Below, piece after piece: positions 1-8,530 of a DNA stretch of 63,031 nt. Every line of letters begins with the position of its first letter. Within the stretch, counting starts at the first letter, position 1. Under the pieces are notes generated by a model. The model was given only the letters and a program-made list of their open reading frames with translations, was not told the DNA's origin and searched no databases. The stretch covers positions 1 through 63,031 of the forward strand of contig NZ_JADQDO010000014.1 of assembly GCF_015694465.1 (NCBI RefSeq), in the 5' to 3' direction. A program made the translations under genes and the position numbers. Source of the DNA: Microvirga alba (GTDB lineage Bacteria; Pseudomonadota; Alphaproteobacteria; Rhizobiales; Beijerinckiaceae).

Positions 1-162
1 GTTCACGGACACCCGGATGCGCATGAGCTTCGCGCGCGGAGCGGTGCTTCCAGCCTGCGCCAACGCGGGGGTGATGACGCCGATTTCGGGCATGATCGAC
101 ACCGCCTGCCCGAGGGCAAGCATGGCGATGGCCGCAGCCATCAACGTTCTCGAACTTGCCAT
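1..162 (-). CDS. Secreted protein, N-terminal part only (runs off left edge)
   Basis: Reading right to left from an ATG at 160-162, 54 codons stay open to the window edge. The first ~36 residues form a classical signal peptide: a short charged start, a run of Ala/Leu/Met, and a PALAQA-type cleavage site. The mature part starts with a basic stretch followed by RIRVSVN. The distance to the Tad genes, and the way some CpaC/RcpA secretins start with a short beta-strand after the signal peptide, make a pilus-linked protein conceivable, but too little is present to assign a family. It is divergent from the response regulator at 628. Confidence 0.5.
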   Translation of the reverse strand, partial: MASSRTLMAAAIAMLALGQAVSIMPEIGVITPALAQAGSTAPRAKLMRIRVSVN

Positions 163-627
163 ATCGCTCCCCAGCGAACGCTGTTGAATTTCCGTTAACA
201 GATCCTCTTTGTTTTAAAAAATGGTTAACAAAAACTTATGGATAGGCGAGATCCGTACGTAGGACAGCCTCAATGCGCAACTTTCAACGCGAGTTTCGAG
301 TCAAACGCATATCCTACCTCTTAAGTATTAACTGAACGATCAAATAATCCGTAGGTATTACTTTAATTTAACCCGAAAGACGATAGAATCTAAAATCTAA
401 CCAGTCTCGCGCAAGCTCAAATTGGCAGAGCTTGACCCTGCGGAATTTATTAATGGTTGCAGGATTATAATGCCGTACATTCGCAGGGCGACAGTACCAA
501 GAATGAGGATTACTGGCGACGCTGCGCAAATCTCAAGCCGCTGAAAGCAGCGTACTCTATGGGGCAGAAAATCCGGTCGATATCTACCAGTTAAGTAACA
601 TCGACCTCTCGTCGGAGGAGGCTTTCT
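163..627. other. AT-rich intergenic region between divergent genes
   Basis: No open frame with coding character was found on either strand. The stretch around 200-420 is clearly more AT-rich than its surroundings, with runs of A and TTAA steps. It is likely to hold the promoters of the leftward secreted-protein gene and the rightward response-regulator gene. No operator repeat was recognised. Confidence 0.5.
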
Positions 628-1389
628 GTGACTAACCCTACACGCATCGCACTCATCGCTGACGCCGAATTGTATTTCCGGATGGCGGTCAGCGCGCTAT
701 TGACGCGCGAGTTCGGCTTCTCTGACGTCATCGAAGCGCATTCCTTTGAGGAAGCTAAGAAGGATCTTCCTGCGCATGCTGAAGTTTTCCTTGTCATCCA
801 GGATCTCTCCACTCCGGGGATGAAAGCCGCAGCAAGTCTCCGGATCGTCCGGGAGTGCTTCCCTGAGACGAAGGTAGCCGTCACTTCGATCTCGGATTCC
901 AGGCACAATATACTTTCGGCACTGGAAGCCGGCGCGCATGGATATATGCCCAAGAACTTGAGCATTGCAGAACTGACCCGCGCGCTCCGCCTCATACTTG
1001 AGGGAGGAATTTACGTGCCACCATCACTTGCCGAGGTATCATCCAAGGTCCCGGATTATGTCATCAGGCTGCCCGAACTTTACATCCTCGCCGACGCGAA
1101 CGCACGAAACCAGCTCACTCCCCGTCAAAGGGATGTTCTTGAGCTGTTGGTTCAAGGCAAGCAGAACAAGGAGATAGCATCAGCGCTTAAACTCGGTGAG
1201 GGGACTGTGAAAATTCATATATCCGCGATCTTCCGTTACTTCGGCGTGCACAATCGTGCGGCGGCAGCAGTCGCCTGGGCGCGTCCCACCGGTTTTTCGC
1301 CCCTAAGCCGCGCTCCGCAGGAGTCCAGCTCGATCCATGTCGAACGAGGAGGGGGCGCATCTGCTGCTGGAGCGAATTTGGCTTCCTAG
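628..1389 (+). CDS. LuxR/NarL-type response regulator
   Basis: A 253-residue two-domain regulator. Residues ~5-125 form a receiver domain: acidic residue D12, phospho-acceptor D59 (VIQDLSTPGM), T86 and K109 (YMPKN) are all in place, so it should be phosphorylatable. Residues ~165-225 form a LuxR helix-turn-helix (LTPRQRDVLELL, NKEIA, GTVKIHI). The start is GTG at 628, chosen because GGAGGAG at 613-619 is a strong ribosome site and the receiver domain begins immediately. No sensor kinase lies in the window. The last ~25 residues after the HTH are Ala/Ser/Gly-rich and look disordered. Its closeness to the Tad genes suggests, but does not show, control of pilus genes. Confidence 0.85.
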   Translation: MTNPTRIALIADAELYFRMAVSALLTREFGFSDVIEAHSFEEAKKDLPAHAEVFLVIQDLSTPGMKAAASLRIVRECFPETKVAVTSISDSRHNILSALEAGAHGYMPKNLSIAELTRALRLILEGGIYVPPSLAEVSSKVPDYVIRLPELYILADANARNQLTPRQRDVLELLVQGKQNKEIASALKLGEGTVKIHISAIFRYFGVHNRAAAAVAWARPTGFSPLSRAPQESSSIHVERGGGASAAGANLAS

Positions 1390-1898
1390 AACACGCGCGT
1401 TTTAACATCCGGCAGCTGTCGCGCCCCTCGTGACGGTCCCGCTCGGGGCCAAAGTGCCGAAGGTGAGCCCCAGGCCGTCAACCTGATGCTCGCCTAGTTG
1501 GGAGGAACCCGCCCCGCGAGCTTACCGGCCCTACCGCCGGGCATTGTGTGAGGATCCGGCGCAAATTTAGCGGAGCGCCGAGAAAGTGAGAAACCCGCAA
1601 AGCACACACTTCTACGCACTTGGAAGAATGCATTTGACGCAGCTCTTTTTGAAGCGTGCTACATTGCAAATATGCGAGATGCAGCCGATGTGACCTCTGG
1701 CTGATTTCAACGCGGCACCGCTTTCATCGTCCCGGCGGTGTCGCGTCGGCCGTTCCCTCTGGAAGGTTTTGACTGTCGGACCTTTACCTTAGCCGGGCTC
1801 CTAGTCCGGCTCTTTTCCTAACGCGAGCACTGAACCGTTGATGCGTCTTAGCGAAAAACGGTCAGCAAGCGCCGGACACGACATCCCCTAGTCAGGCT
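1390..1898. other. Intergenic region, convergent ends of the regulator and Tad genes
   Basis: About 500 bases without a convincing gene. A small inverted repeat (AGCCGG at 1791-1796, CCGGCT at 1806-1811) followed by CTTTTCC could be a weak rightward terminator, though it lies 400 bases beyond the regulator. No tRNA-like or transposon sequence was recognised. Confidence 0.3.
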
Positions 1899-2255
1899 CT
1901 AAGGGAAGCATGCTGACGCAGATAGCGGAATCGACGCCTGATAAATCAGCACGTTCAGTTGATAGGTTACGGTCGCACTGACGGATGCGCCGCAAGGCGC
2001 AGTCTTGTCGTGCGTAACCACCGGCGCTGGAGCAGGCGCGAAATAGTAGGTCGCGATGTCCGGGCAATTCGTTGCGATAGCATCGCAGCGCGCGGCTTTC
2101 TCCACGGTGTAGTTGAGGCTCGCTATGGTGAACCCGAGCAGGGACAGATGGAAGATGCCGAGGAGTAGCGCCAGGAAGACAGGCGCTACCAACGCGAACT
2201 CTATCGCAGTCGCGCCGCACTCATCCCGCACCTTCTCTGTCCAAGCCTGTCTCAT
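1899..2255 (-). CDS. TadE-like pseudopilin
   Basis: A 118-residue minor pseudopilin of the Tad (Flp) type IVb pilus system. A short basic leader ends at GATAIEFALVAPVF, the TadE hallmark, with the Glu near the start of a single N-terminal membrane helix (~residues 15-40). Cys pairs at residues ~60-90 are typical of the periplasmic part. It starts 2 bases after the stop of the upstream TadE gene, so translation is probably coupled. It is the last gene of a three-gene leftward operon. Confidence 0.8.
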   Translation of the reverse strand: MRQAWTEKVRDECGATAIEFALVAPVFLALLLGIFHLSLLGFTIASLNYTVEKAARCDAIATNCPDIATYYFAPAPAPVVTHDKTAPCGASVSATVTYQLNVLIYQASIPLSASACFP

Positions 2256-2257
2256 TC

Positions 2258-2839
2258 TTATAGCAACCGCATGTAGGTTGTCTTCGCGATGGTTTTGTCG
2301 AAAAACCGTCCTACCGTAAAATCGAGAAACAGCGGGCGGTATGCGTAGGTGACATCAACCTTGATGTAATCTCCCGGCTGCCCGGCTTGAGCGCCGGCAA
2401 TCGTATTGCAGTCGGTAGGCTTGCTACCGAGAGGAATTCCGCCGTCGGGTATCAGGGCGTTGGTGTTATTGAGACAATAATAGGCTTCTGAGGGAGAGTT
2501 TGGTTGAAGAGTGACGCCGTCGCCCAGCGACGTGCTCTTTATCGCTCTGGCAATAGCAGCGCTCAGTCCCGGGCAGAGGATTTTCGCCGGCAGTTCCTTG
2601 GTCGGATCACAGGCCTTCCATGCCGACTGCGCTCCGACCTGGGCAGCATTTTGCACCTGCATCACGATATAGGCATAGCGAGCGACTTCTATGCCGTTCA
2701 GTAAGAGAAAGCACAAAACGCCAGCGACAAGAGCGAATTCGATCCCAGCCACGCCGCACTTGTCCTCCCAGAGAGACAGGGAGCACCGGGTGACATGCCT
2801 GCAACTGCGGCCTCTACGCTCGAAGGGAACGAGATTCAT
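2258..2839 (-). CDS. TadE/TadG-like pilus assembly protein
   Basis: A 193-residue TadE-family protein. After ~28 charged residues comes CGVAGIEFALVAGVL, the conserved Glu plus membrane helix, followed by a periplasmic domain with several Cys (CDPTKE, CLNN, DCN). It is the middle gene of the leftward TadG-TadE-TadE operon, 37 bases after TadG and 2 bases before the next TadE. Its longer periplasmic domain separates it from the short TadE downstream. The prepilin peptidase, TadA ATPase and secretin expected for a working pilus are not in the window. Confidence 0.8.
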   Translation of the reverse strand: MNLVPFERRGRSCRHVTRCSLSLWEDKCGVAGIEFALVAGVLCFLLLNGIEVARYAYIVMQVQNAAQVGAQSAWKACDPTKELPAKILCPGLSAAIARAIKSTSLGDGVTLQPNSPSEAYYCLNNTNALIPDGGIPLGSKPTDCNTIAGAQAGQPGDYIKVDVTYAYRPLFLDFTVGRFFDKTIAKTTYMRLL

Positions 2840-2876
2840 GTGTCCGACCTGAATGCGCTATCATGGAGCACCTCAT

Positions 2877-4244
2877 CTAGAGAACCAATGCTCCACGCCC
2901 CGTCGGGGCGGTGCCGGTGGGCAATTCAAGCCCTGCTTCGGCGCAGGCCCCATGAGACATAATTGCGCCTGTCCCATTAATGGTCAGGTTGTCTACAACC
3001 AGGCCGAAGCATGACTGGCCGTCGCTGGACTTGTTGACTGCCCCGCTCAGCGTAACGCTTGCATGGGGCAGGTAGACCATCCCAGTGATCTTCCAGGTGG
3101 GCGTGTTGCCTGCTTCGGAAATGTCCACACCGGTGGTCAGGTTCGGATCCTGATAAATAGCGATGCCTTTCCAAGGCCCGGTGGTCGGCGCCCGGAAGTC
3201 GAGAGTTCCATCTCCGGTCGGCGTATGGGTGTAGCCAGCGGCAAAGGTCCCCGTGAAGACGATCGTGAGAGCCGAGTTGGCATCGGTGCGCAATGTGCGA
3301 CCGTTCGGTTTTTTGCCGGTATAAAGCTGACCGTTCCAGATTACGAGGACGGCACCCTCAGGCGGTGTGCGTATGGTGACATCGCCTCCCAGCACCAAGT
3401 CACCGCATACGTTGTTGGGACCGGCCGCCAAGGTGACTGTCCCGCTCCAAGTGTTCGCGGCCGGGAAACCCGCATTTCCCTTTTGAGGGTATTTGCCCCC
3501 GCAGGGATCGGAAGGAATGTTCGACCGCAATCCGGCGTAGGGGTCGGCAAGTGGTGTCACATTCGACCGTTGGATGACCCCGCAACCATCGTTCTTCCCC
3601 GCCGCATCGCCGTAGTCTGCCCCTAAGTTGTTGCCGTTGCAGCGGGCTCCTGCATTGGACATGATACTACAACCGGCCAGATTGGCTTTCGGGGCGCCAT
3701 TCGACCCGAATGCGATACCGTTGGTTCCCAGCGCCAAAATACAGTACTCGCGCGGCATCAATGAAAGACGCGCAACGGCCGTCGCACTCAGCTTTGTTTG
3801 CGGCGTACCACCACCGCCAACAACCGTGCCCTTGTAGCCGACCACCTGGGAGAGAAACTGCGGCACATATCCGGTGATGGTAGCGCTATAGCAATTGGCG
3901 CCGCCGGCAGGACAGAGCGCGGTGTTCGAGGCGGTCACCGAGATATTGTTGATCCCGTCCACATAACCATATTTCGCGGCGGCTGCTTTAGCCTCGGCCT
4001 TGTAGTTCGCGGCTCCGTTCGTTGCCGCCGCGATCGCTGCGGAATCGGCTGCATTTTGCATGGAACGCTGGGAGAGATACCAATAGGAGACTTCTACACC
4101 GAGCCCGGTGGCTCCAATCAACGCGGGCAGCGCCAAGGCGGTCATCACTGTGACGTTGCCGCTCCGGTCTCTCACACATTGTTTCACGCACGAGCGAAGC
4201 GCCGCATACGCGGATCTAACTGAGAGTAAAGCAAGCGACCTCAT
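2877..4244 (-). CDS. TadG-like pilus assembly protein
   Basis: A 455-residue Tad pilus component. The N-terminus has a basic patch, then GNVTVMTALALPALIG, a TadE/TadG-type membrane helix (~residues 28-55), followed by the ALA-rich AADSAAIAAATN segment typical of TadG. The remaining ~370 residues are a Gly/Asn/Thr-rich periplasmic beta domain with scattered Cys. No clear von Willebrand A motif (DxSxS) is visible, unlike many TadG proteins. The ATG at 4244 is preceded by AGGGGC. It is the first gene of the leftward pseudopilin operon. Confidence 0.75.
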   Translation of the reverse strand: MRSLALLSVRSAYAALRSCVKQCVRDRSGNVTVMTALALPALIGATGLGVEVSYWYLSQRSMQNAADSAAIAAATNGAANYKAEAKAAAAKYGYVDGINNISVTASNTALCPAGGANCYSATITGYVPQFLSQVVGYKGTVVGGGGTPQTKLSATAVARLSLMPREYCILALGTNGIAFGSNGAPKANLAGCSIMSNAGARCNGNNLGADYGDAAGKNDGCGVIQRSNVTPLADPYAGLRSNIPSDPCGGKYPQKGNAGFPAANTWSGTVTLAAGPNNVCGDLVLGGDVTIRTPPEGAVLVIWNGQLYTGKKPNGRTLRTDANSALTIVFTGTFAAGYTHTPTGDGTLDFRAPTTGPWKGIAIYQDPNLTTGVDISEAGNTPTWKITGMVYLPHASVTLSGAVNKSSDGQSCFGLVVDNLTINGTGAIMSHGACAEAGLELPTGTAPTGRGALVL

Positions 4245-4448
4245 GTGTTGCCCCTATTACCCGTGACCGTTGCCGAAACTTTGTTTCCGCGCGGCCAGTC
4301 CTTTACTCGCTCGGAAGAAATCCTCCTAGAGTCGGCATAGAGAATTCTCAGTCGCGATAAAGCTTCGCAGAGATATCGAATGCTTATTTTAGTAGACCTG
4401 CGGCATAAGACAATTCGGTCGAATGGCCTAACCTAGGCTCAGGGCGCG

Positions 4449-4540
4449 TTAATTGAGACAGAAGGCGACGGCTGCCGCGATGCAGGCGGCCGAGAAGAAG
4501 GTATCGGCGCACGGTCGGTCGTATCTGAGTGGCAACGGCG
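4449..4540 (-). pseudogene. C-terminal relic of an IS5-family transposase
   Basis: On the minus strand, a frame ending at the TAA in 4449-4451 reads RYDRPCADTFFSA..CIAAAVAFCLN. This matches the usual C-terminus of IS5-family (DDE) transposases (RYDRCAHTFFSAICIAA..FWLN). Only ~28 codons survive. The relic abuts the stop codon of the cytochrome gene at 4541, which suggests the 3' end of that gene was reshaped by an insertion. The upstream boundary is approximate. Confidence 0.6.
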
Positions 4541-5857
4541 CTAGTGAGCGCTCCTCCGTACCTCCCGGATCTGCAAGCTCACATCGTTCCAGGCGGGCTG
4601 TTCGCTGAACCGGGCCCGCATGAATGTCACGAGATCCGCGATGTCGTCATCAGACAGAGACGAGAAGGCTGGCATCGAGCGCTCCGGTACGCCCTTGGGC
4701 GGCCGAATGCCTTCGACGATGATGCGGATTACATTACGCGGGTCGGGCGCCGAGACGCTCGTCGTCACTCCAAGTGGTACCGGCTGGGTCGCCGACACAG
4801 TGCCGGCTCGGTGACAGTTCACACACGCTCTTGCGAACACTGCCTCACCCCTCTCTAGCTTGGTTGCGGTTGGTGTCGCAGCATTGGCGCTTTTCGTTAG
4901 GCTGAGATCCCGCTGCCGGGCCGACGCGACTTTGCCCTTTACCTGGGACTCGTCCGTTGGCCGCCCTTGCAGAGAGCGGAGGTAAACGGCCATGGCCTTG
5001 ATGTCTTCCTCTGCCAGGTCGGCGAGTTTATTCACGACGCCGGTCATAGGACCAGCCGCGATCCCGTGGTGCTCATCCCAGCCGTCGAGAAGATAATTGA
5101 CGAGAGCGTCAGTTGTCCAAGGCACCGGCGCGGGCGACGCAACGTTCAGGGCTGGAGCGTGCCAGCCCTCCGCTGCACCGCCACCGAGATCCTGGTCGGA
5201 TTTCTCCGCCCCGAGAAGATTGCGCGGGGAATGGCAGGATCCGCAATGCCCCAGCCCCTGCACGAGGTAGGCACCGCGATTCCATTGCTCGTCCTTGGCT
5301 GGATCAGGCTGGAACACCGCCGGCTTGAAGAACAGTAGGTTCCACCCGGCCATTAGCATGCGAATATTGAACGGAAACGAGAGTTCATTCCGAGTTCGAT
5401 CAACCCGGACAGGTTTGCGAGTGGCGAGATAGGCGTAGATCGCCTTGTTATCCTCATCCGTGATCTTGGTGAAATGATCATACGGGAATGCCGGGTAGAG
5501 GAAATTGCCCTCGCGGTCGATGCCCTCGCGCATGGCCCGGCGGAAGGCCGCCTCGGACCAGCGGCCGATACCGGTCTCCGGGTCGGGCGTGATGTTGGTG
5601 GAATAGATCACTCCGAACGGCGTCGGCAATGAGAGGCCGCCGGAATACGCCTCCCCGCCCACTTTGGTATGACACCCAGCGCAATTGCCGAAGGCCGCGA
5701 GCACCTCTCCCTTCTTGATCAGTTCAGGAGAGAACGTGGAGCGCGCCAGTGGCTGAATCGGATCGATGGACGGAAAGGCCGCCAGCCATGTCAGTAAAGA
5801 ACCAGCTCCGATCAAGCCAACAAGCAGCAACCCTACGAAAACACGAAGAACCCGCAT
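4541..5857 (-). CDS. Triheme cytochrome c, electron-transfer subunit of a membrane dehydrogenase
   Basis: A 438-residue cytochrome with an N-terminal membrane anchor (residues ~5-27) and three CxxCH haem sites at C59-H63, C205-H209 and C345-H349. This is the architecture of the cytochrome subunit that passes electrons from periplasmic molybdenum aldehyde/isoquinoline-type or alcohol/gluconate dehydrogenases to the respiratory chain. The start at 5857 is chosen over an upstream in-frame start because GGGAGG lies just before it and the anchor follows directly. It is divergent from XdhC and MobA-like genes, as in molybdenum hydroxylase loci, but no catalytic subunits are nearby. An IS5-type relic begins right at its stop, so the last residues may not be native. 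Confidence 0.8.
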   Translation of the reverse strand: MRVLRVFVGLLLVGLIGAGSLLTWLAAFPSIDPIQPLARSTFSPELIKKGEVLAAFGNCAGCHTKVGGEAYSGGLSLPTPFGVIYSTNITPDPETGIGRWSEAAFRRAMREGIDREGNFLYPAFPYDHFTKITDEDNKAIYAYLATRKPVRVDRTRNELSFPFNIRMLMAGWNLLFFKPAVFQPDPAKDEQWNRGAYLVQGLGHCGSCHSPRNLLGAEKSDQDLGGGAAEGWHAPALNVASPAPVPWTTDALVNYLLDGWDEHHGIAAGPMTGVVNKLADLAEEDIKAMAVYLRSLQGRPTDESQVKGKVASARQRDLSLTKSANAATPTATKLERGEAVFARACVNCHRAGTVSATQPVPLGVTTSVSAPDPRNVIRIIVEGIRPPKGVPERSMPAFSSLSDDDIADLVTFMRARFSEQPAWNDVSLQIREVRRSAH

Positions 5858-6004
5858 GTTGTGTCGCCTCCCTCGCAGTTGAGTACCGAACACACGGCGA
5901 CACGACAAGGTATGTAACTTCATCCCCCGCCACGGAGACCGGCCAATACACAACGAATTGGATGGTAGCCGAGGGCTTTGTTACAGGTTGTGACGGATAC
6001 GTTG

Positions 6005-6168
6005 CAAAGTCTGGGGTAGATTAGTCGCCGTCGAGTTTCTGATACGCGGCGACCTCGACACAGCTTGGAATGGGCTGTTGCGTTGACATCGGACTCAGGC
6101 AGCTTCGCGAGAAGCGCATTGGCAGAAGCAAGCTCCAGTATGCGGCGACTGTAGATATCGTTGAGCAT
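6005..6168 (-). pseudogene. Truncated NifU/IscU-like Fe-S scaffold gene (relic)
   Basis: From ATG at 6168 the minus strand reads MLNDIYSRRILELA, and after ~30 codons ATAHSKLC. This resembles the N-terminus of the small IscU/NifU-N scaffold proteins of alphaproteobacteria (MI.DVYNKRILE.. then ATAHSKLCGS). After the first Cys the match dissolves into unrelated Arg-rich sequence, and the rest of the ~150-residue protein is missing. The open frame runs on to 5920 without family resemblance. Interpreted as a decayed 5' fragment. Confidence 0.45.
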
Positions 6169-6379
6169 CCCGCCAGTGCCATCGGATAGATGCTCATGCC
6201 CTGCGCACCGACGCTGCGATCCGATACCTGTCAATGCTCGGGTGTCGGCCATGCCAACTCGAACCCGATAAATGTCGTAACGTCCGCCCGGCCGTATTCC
6301 GGTTGCGGTTCAAGCGTCGATAATGGCAGTATCGACTTGCAAGCGGTGCTCTAAGGTCGCCTTTTTGCCGGGAAATCAC

Positions 6380-6703
6380 ATGCTCTCGAACGACACTGAC
6401 ATCCTGAGGACAGCAGAAGCCTGGAGGCGTGCAGGCAAAGGCGTTGCGATTGCAACCGTGATCGAGACATGGAAATCGGCCCCTCGTCCCGTCGGCAGCC
6501 ACCTGGTCATCGATGAAGACACGAACTTTTTCGGATCCGTTTCCGGCGGCTGCGTCGAAGGGGTGATCATTACGGAGGCTCTGGGGGTCATCGAGGACGG
6601 GAAACCGCGGCTGCTAGAGTTTGGGGTCGCTGACGAGACTGCCTGGCAGGTTGGGCTGTCATGCGGCGGCCGGATCAGGATCTACGTGGAGCGGGTGGAC
6701 TAG
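6380..6703 (+). CDS. XdhC/CoxI N-terminal-domain protein
   Basis: A 107-residue protein made up only of the XdhC_CoxI N-terminal domain: WRRAGKGVAIATVIETWKSA, PVGSHLVI, and the conserved SVSGGCVEG and GLSCGG Cys motifs. XdhC family proteins protect and deliver the sulfurated molybdenum cofactor to xanthine-dehydrogenase-type enzymes. Here the usual single XdhC is split into two genes, with the C-terminal part starting 127 bases downstream. The ATG at 6380 gives the domain without excess sequence. It is the first gene of a four-gene rightward maturation operon. Confidence 0.8.
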   Translation: MLSNDTDILRTAEAWRRAGKGVAIATVIETWKSAPRPVGSHLVIDEDTNFFGSVSGGCVEGVIITEALGVIEDGKPRLLEFGVADETAWQVGLSCGGRIRIYVERVD

Positions 6704-6830
6704 GGTGATGAGACCGCCACCGATCATATCTTTCCTCGCCGCAGTTCGGATGCAGGACCGAGGCTGCGTCACGTTTCGGGGAGACGCGGTGACGCCGAAC
6801 GCCATTCAGCCAGGAAATTGAGGAAACGAC

Positions 6831-7523
6831 ATGCGATTGGGTCTCCTATCCGATCTCAACGCGGAGCAGGCAGCCCGGCGTGCAGCAATCCTCATCACCG
6901 ATATCATCTCGGGCGAACAGCGCCTTGTCCGAGAAAAGGAAGTTCGAGAAGATCCCCTGGTTCAGGAGTTGCAGGAATGCCTTGATCAAGGCAAGAGCCG
7001 CCTCGTGGAGCGGGATGGCCGCCAGTTCTTCCTGACCGTACAGGTGACGCCGGTGAGAGTCGTCATCATCGGCGCCGTGCATATCAGCCAGGCTCTGGCC
7101 CCTATGGCGAGGAGGCTCGATCTTGACGTCACCATCATCGACCCACGCACGGCCTTCGCGACCCCTGAGCGCTTTCCAGATGTACTGGTGCTGGCCGAAT
7201 GGCCTGATACCGTCCTGCCGGACTTGAAGCTCGACCGCTATACGGCCGTAGTGGCGCTCACCCACGATCCGAAGATCGACGATGCGGCGCTTTCGGCTGC
7301 CTTGCAGTCCCAATGCTTTTACATTGGCGCGCTCGGCTCGCGGGAAACTCATGAGCGCCGCATCCAGCGTCTGACCGCAGCTGGCATCACCGAAGTGGAT
7401 CTCGCCCGCATCCACGCGCCGATCGGACTCGACATCGGTGCCGTCTCGCCTGCAGAGATCGCCGTCTCCGTCCTCGCCGAGATTGTTGCAACTCTGCGAA
7501 AAGAGCGGAGACGATCGGCGTGA
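6831..7523 (+). CDS. XdhC family protein, Rossmann C-terminal domain
   Basis: A 230-residue XdhC/CoxF-type protein. Residues ~80-210 form the XdhC_C NAD-binding-like Rossmann domain (VVIIGAVHISQALAP, VTIIDPR, FPD.., VVALTHDPKIDD, YIGALGSRETHERR). Residues 1-75 are a reduced N-terminal part (QRLVREKEV, VERDGRQFFLTVQV) lacking the Cys motifs, which sit in the preceding gene. Its job would be loading of sulfurated molybdenum cofactor into a xanthine-dehydrogenase-family enzyme. ATG follows GAGGAAACGAC. It overlaps the next gene by 4 bases. Confidence 0.8.
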   Translation: MRLGLLSDLNAEQAARRAAILITDIISGEQRLVREKEVREDPLVQELQECLDQGKSRLVERDGRQFFLTVQVTPVRVVIIGAVHISQALAPMARRLDLDVTIIDPRTAFATPERFPDVLVLAEWPDTVLPDLKLDRYTAVVALTHDPKIDDAALSAALQSQCFYIGALGSRETHERRIQRLTAAGITEVDLARIHAPIGLDIGAVSPAEIAVSVLAEIVATLRKERRRSA

Positions 7524-8530
7524 AGTTCGGCCTTGTTCCGGTGGAGGAAGCAATCGGGGCGCTGGCGGCTCACAGCGTGCGAGTCGGCGAGACGATGGTG
7601 GGGAAGGGAAGCCTCGTTACGGCGGAGATCGCGACACAGCTGAAGCAGGCTGGCGTCAAGAGGATGACCGTAGCGCGGCTGGAACCCGGGGACATCGGAG
7701 AGGACGAAGCCGCCAGGCAGCTCGCCAAGGCTCTTGGAGGAGAAAACGTCGTCGTCGGAGAACCGTTCACGGGGCGCTGCAACCTGTATGCCGAGACCGC
7801 AGGGATTCTGCTGATCGACATCGACGCGATCAATAGCCTCAACGCAGTCGATGAAGCCATGACCGCAGCCACCCTGCCGGCCTATACGCCGGTCGCCGCT
7901 GGCGAGATGATCGGCACCGTCAAGATCATTCCCTATGCCGTTCCCAAGATCCTGCTGCGGGATGGCGTCGCGAGGGCCGGTACAGGGGCTTTGTGTATTG
8001 CCCCTTACACCCACCGTCAGGTAGGGGTCATATCAACGGTTCTGCCGTGGCTCAAGCCGAGCGTGATCAATAAAACGGTTGCAGTGCTCGCCAAGCGGCT
8101 GGCACCGGCGAATGCAACGATCGCTTGGGATCGCCGCGTGCCTCATGACGCGACTGCGTTAGCGCGCGAGCTAGCGCATCAGGAAACCGGCGACACGCGT
8201 GTCATCATCGTGTTCGGGGCGTCCGCCATTGCTGACCGCCGCGATGTCATTCCTTCTGCGATCGAAATGGCCGGTGGGCGCGTGGAGCATTTCGGCATGC
8301 CCGTCGATCCGGGAAACCTGATTCTCATCGGATCCATCGCAGGCAAACCCATCATAGGCGCCCCAGGCTGCGCCCGGTCCACGAAGGAGAACGGGTTTGA
8401 TTGGATTCTGCACCGCATACTGGCGGATGTCCCTGTCACCCGTGCCGACATTACTGCTTTCGGGGTCGGAGGACTTCTCAAGGAGATCGTCACACGGCCA
8501 CAACCGCGTGCAGGCGGCGGCCAGGAATGA
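7520..8530 (+). CDS. Molybdopterin-binding (MoeA/MogA-like) protein
   Basis: A 336-residue protein. The N-terminal ~140 residues match the start of the molybdopterin-binding proteins found next to XdhC genes (MKFG.VPVEEAIGALAAHS, the VGKG.L turn, MIGTVKIIPYAVP). The C-terminal half carries a MoaB/Mog-like fold with VIIVFGASAIADRRDVIPSA, GMPVDPGNLILIG and GAPGCARSTKENGFDWIL. It overlaps the XdhC gene at its start (ATGA-type, 7520-7523) and the MobA-like gene at its end, so the operon is translationally coupled. Likely role: cofactor binding or handling for a molybdenum hydroxylase. Confidence 0.8.
   Translation: MKFGLVPVEEAIGALAAHSVRVGETMVGKGSLVTAEIATQLKQAGVKRMTVARLEPGDIGEDEAARQLAKALGGENVVVGEPFTGRCNLYAETAGILLIDIDAINSLNAVDEAMTAATLPAYTPVAAGEMIGTVKIIPYAVPKILLRDGVARAGTGALCIAPYTHRQVGVISTVLPWLKPSVINKTVAVLAKRLAPANATIAWDRRVPHDATALARELAHQETGDTRVIIVFGASAIADRRDVIPSAIEMAGGRVEHFGMPVDPGNLILIGSIAGKPIIGAPGCARSTKENGFDWILHRILADVPVTRADITAFGVGGLLKEIVTRPQPRAGGGQE

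Noticed and set aside
1791..1820. Small hairpin with CTTTTCC, considered as a terminator
   Set aside because: The stem is only 6 bp and the T-run is short, and it is ~400 bases from the nearest gene end on that strand; only mentioned within the intergenic entry.
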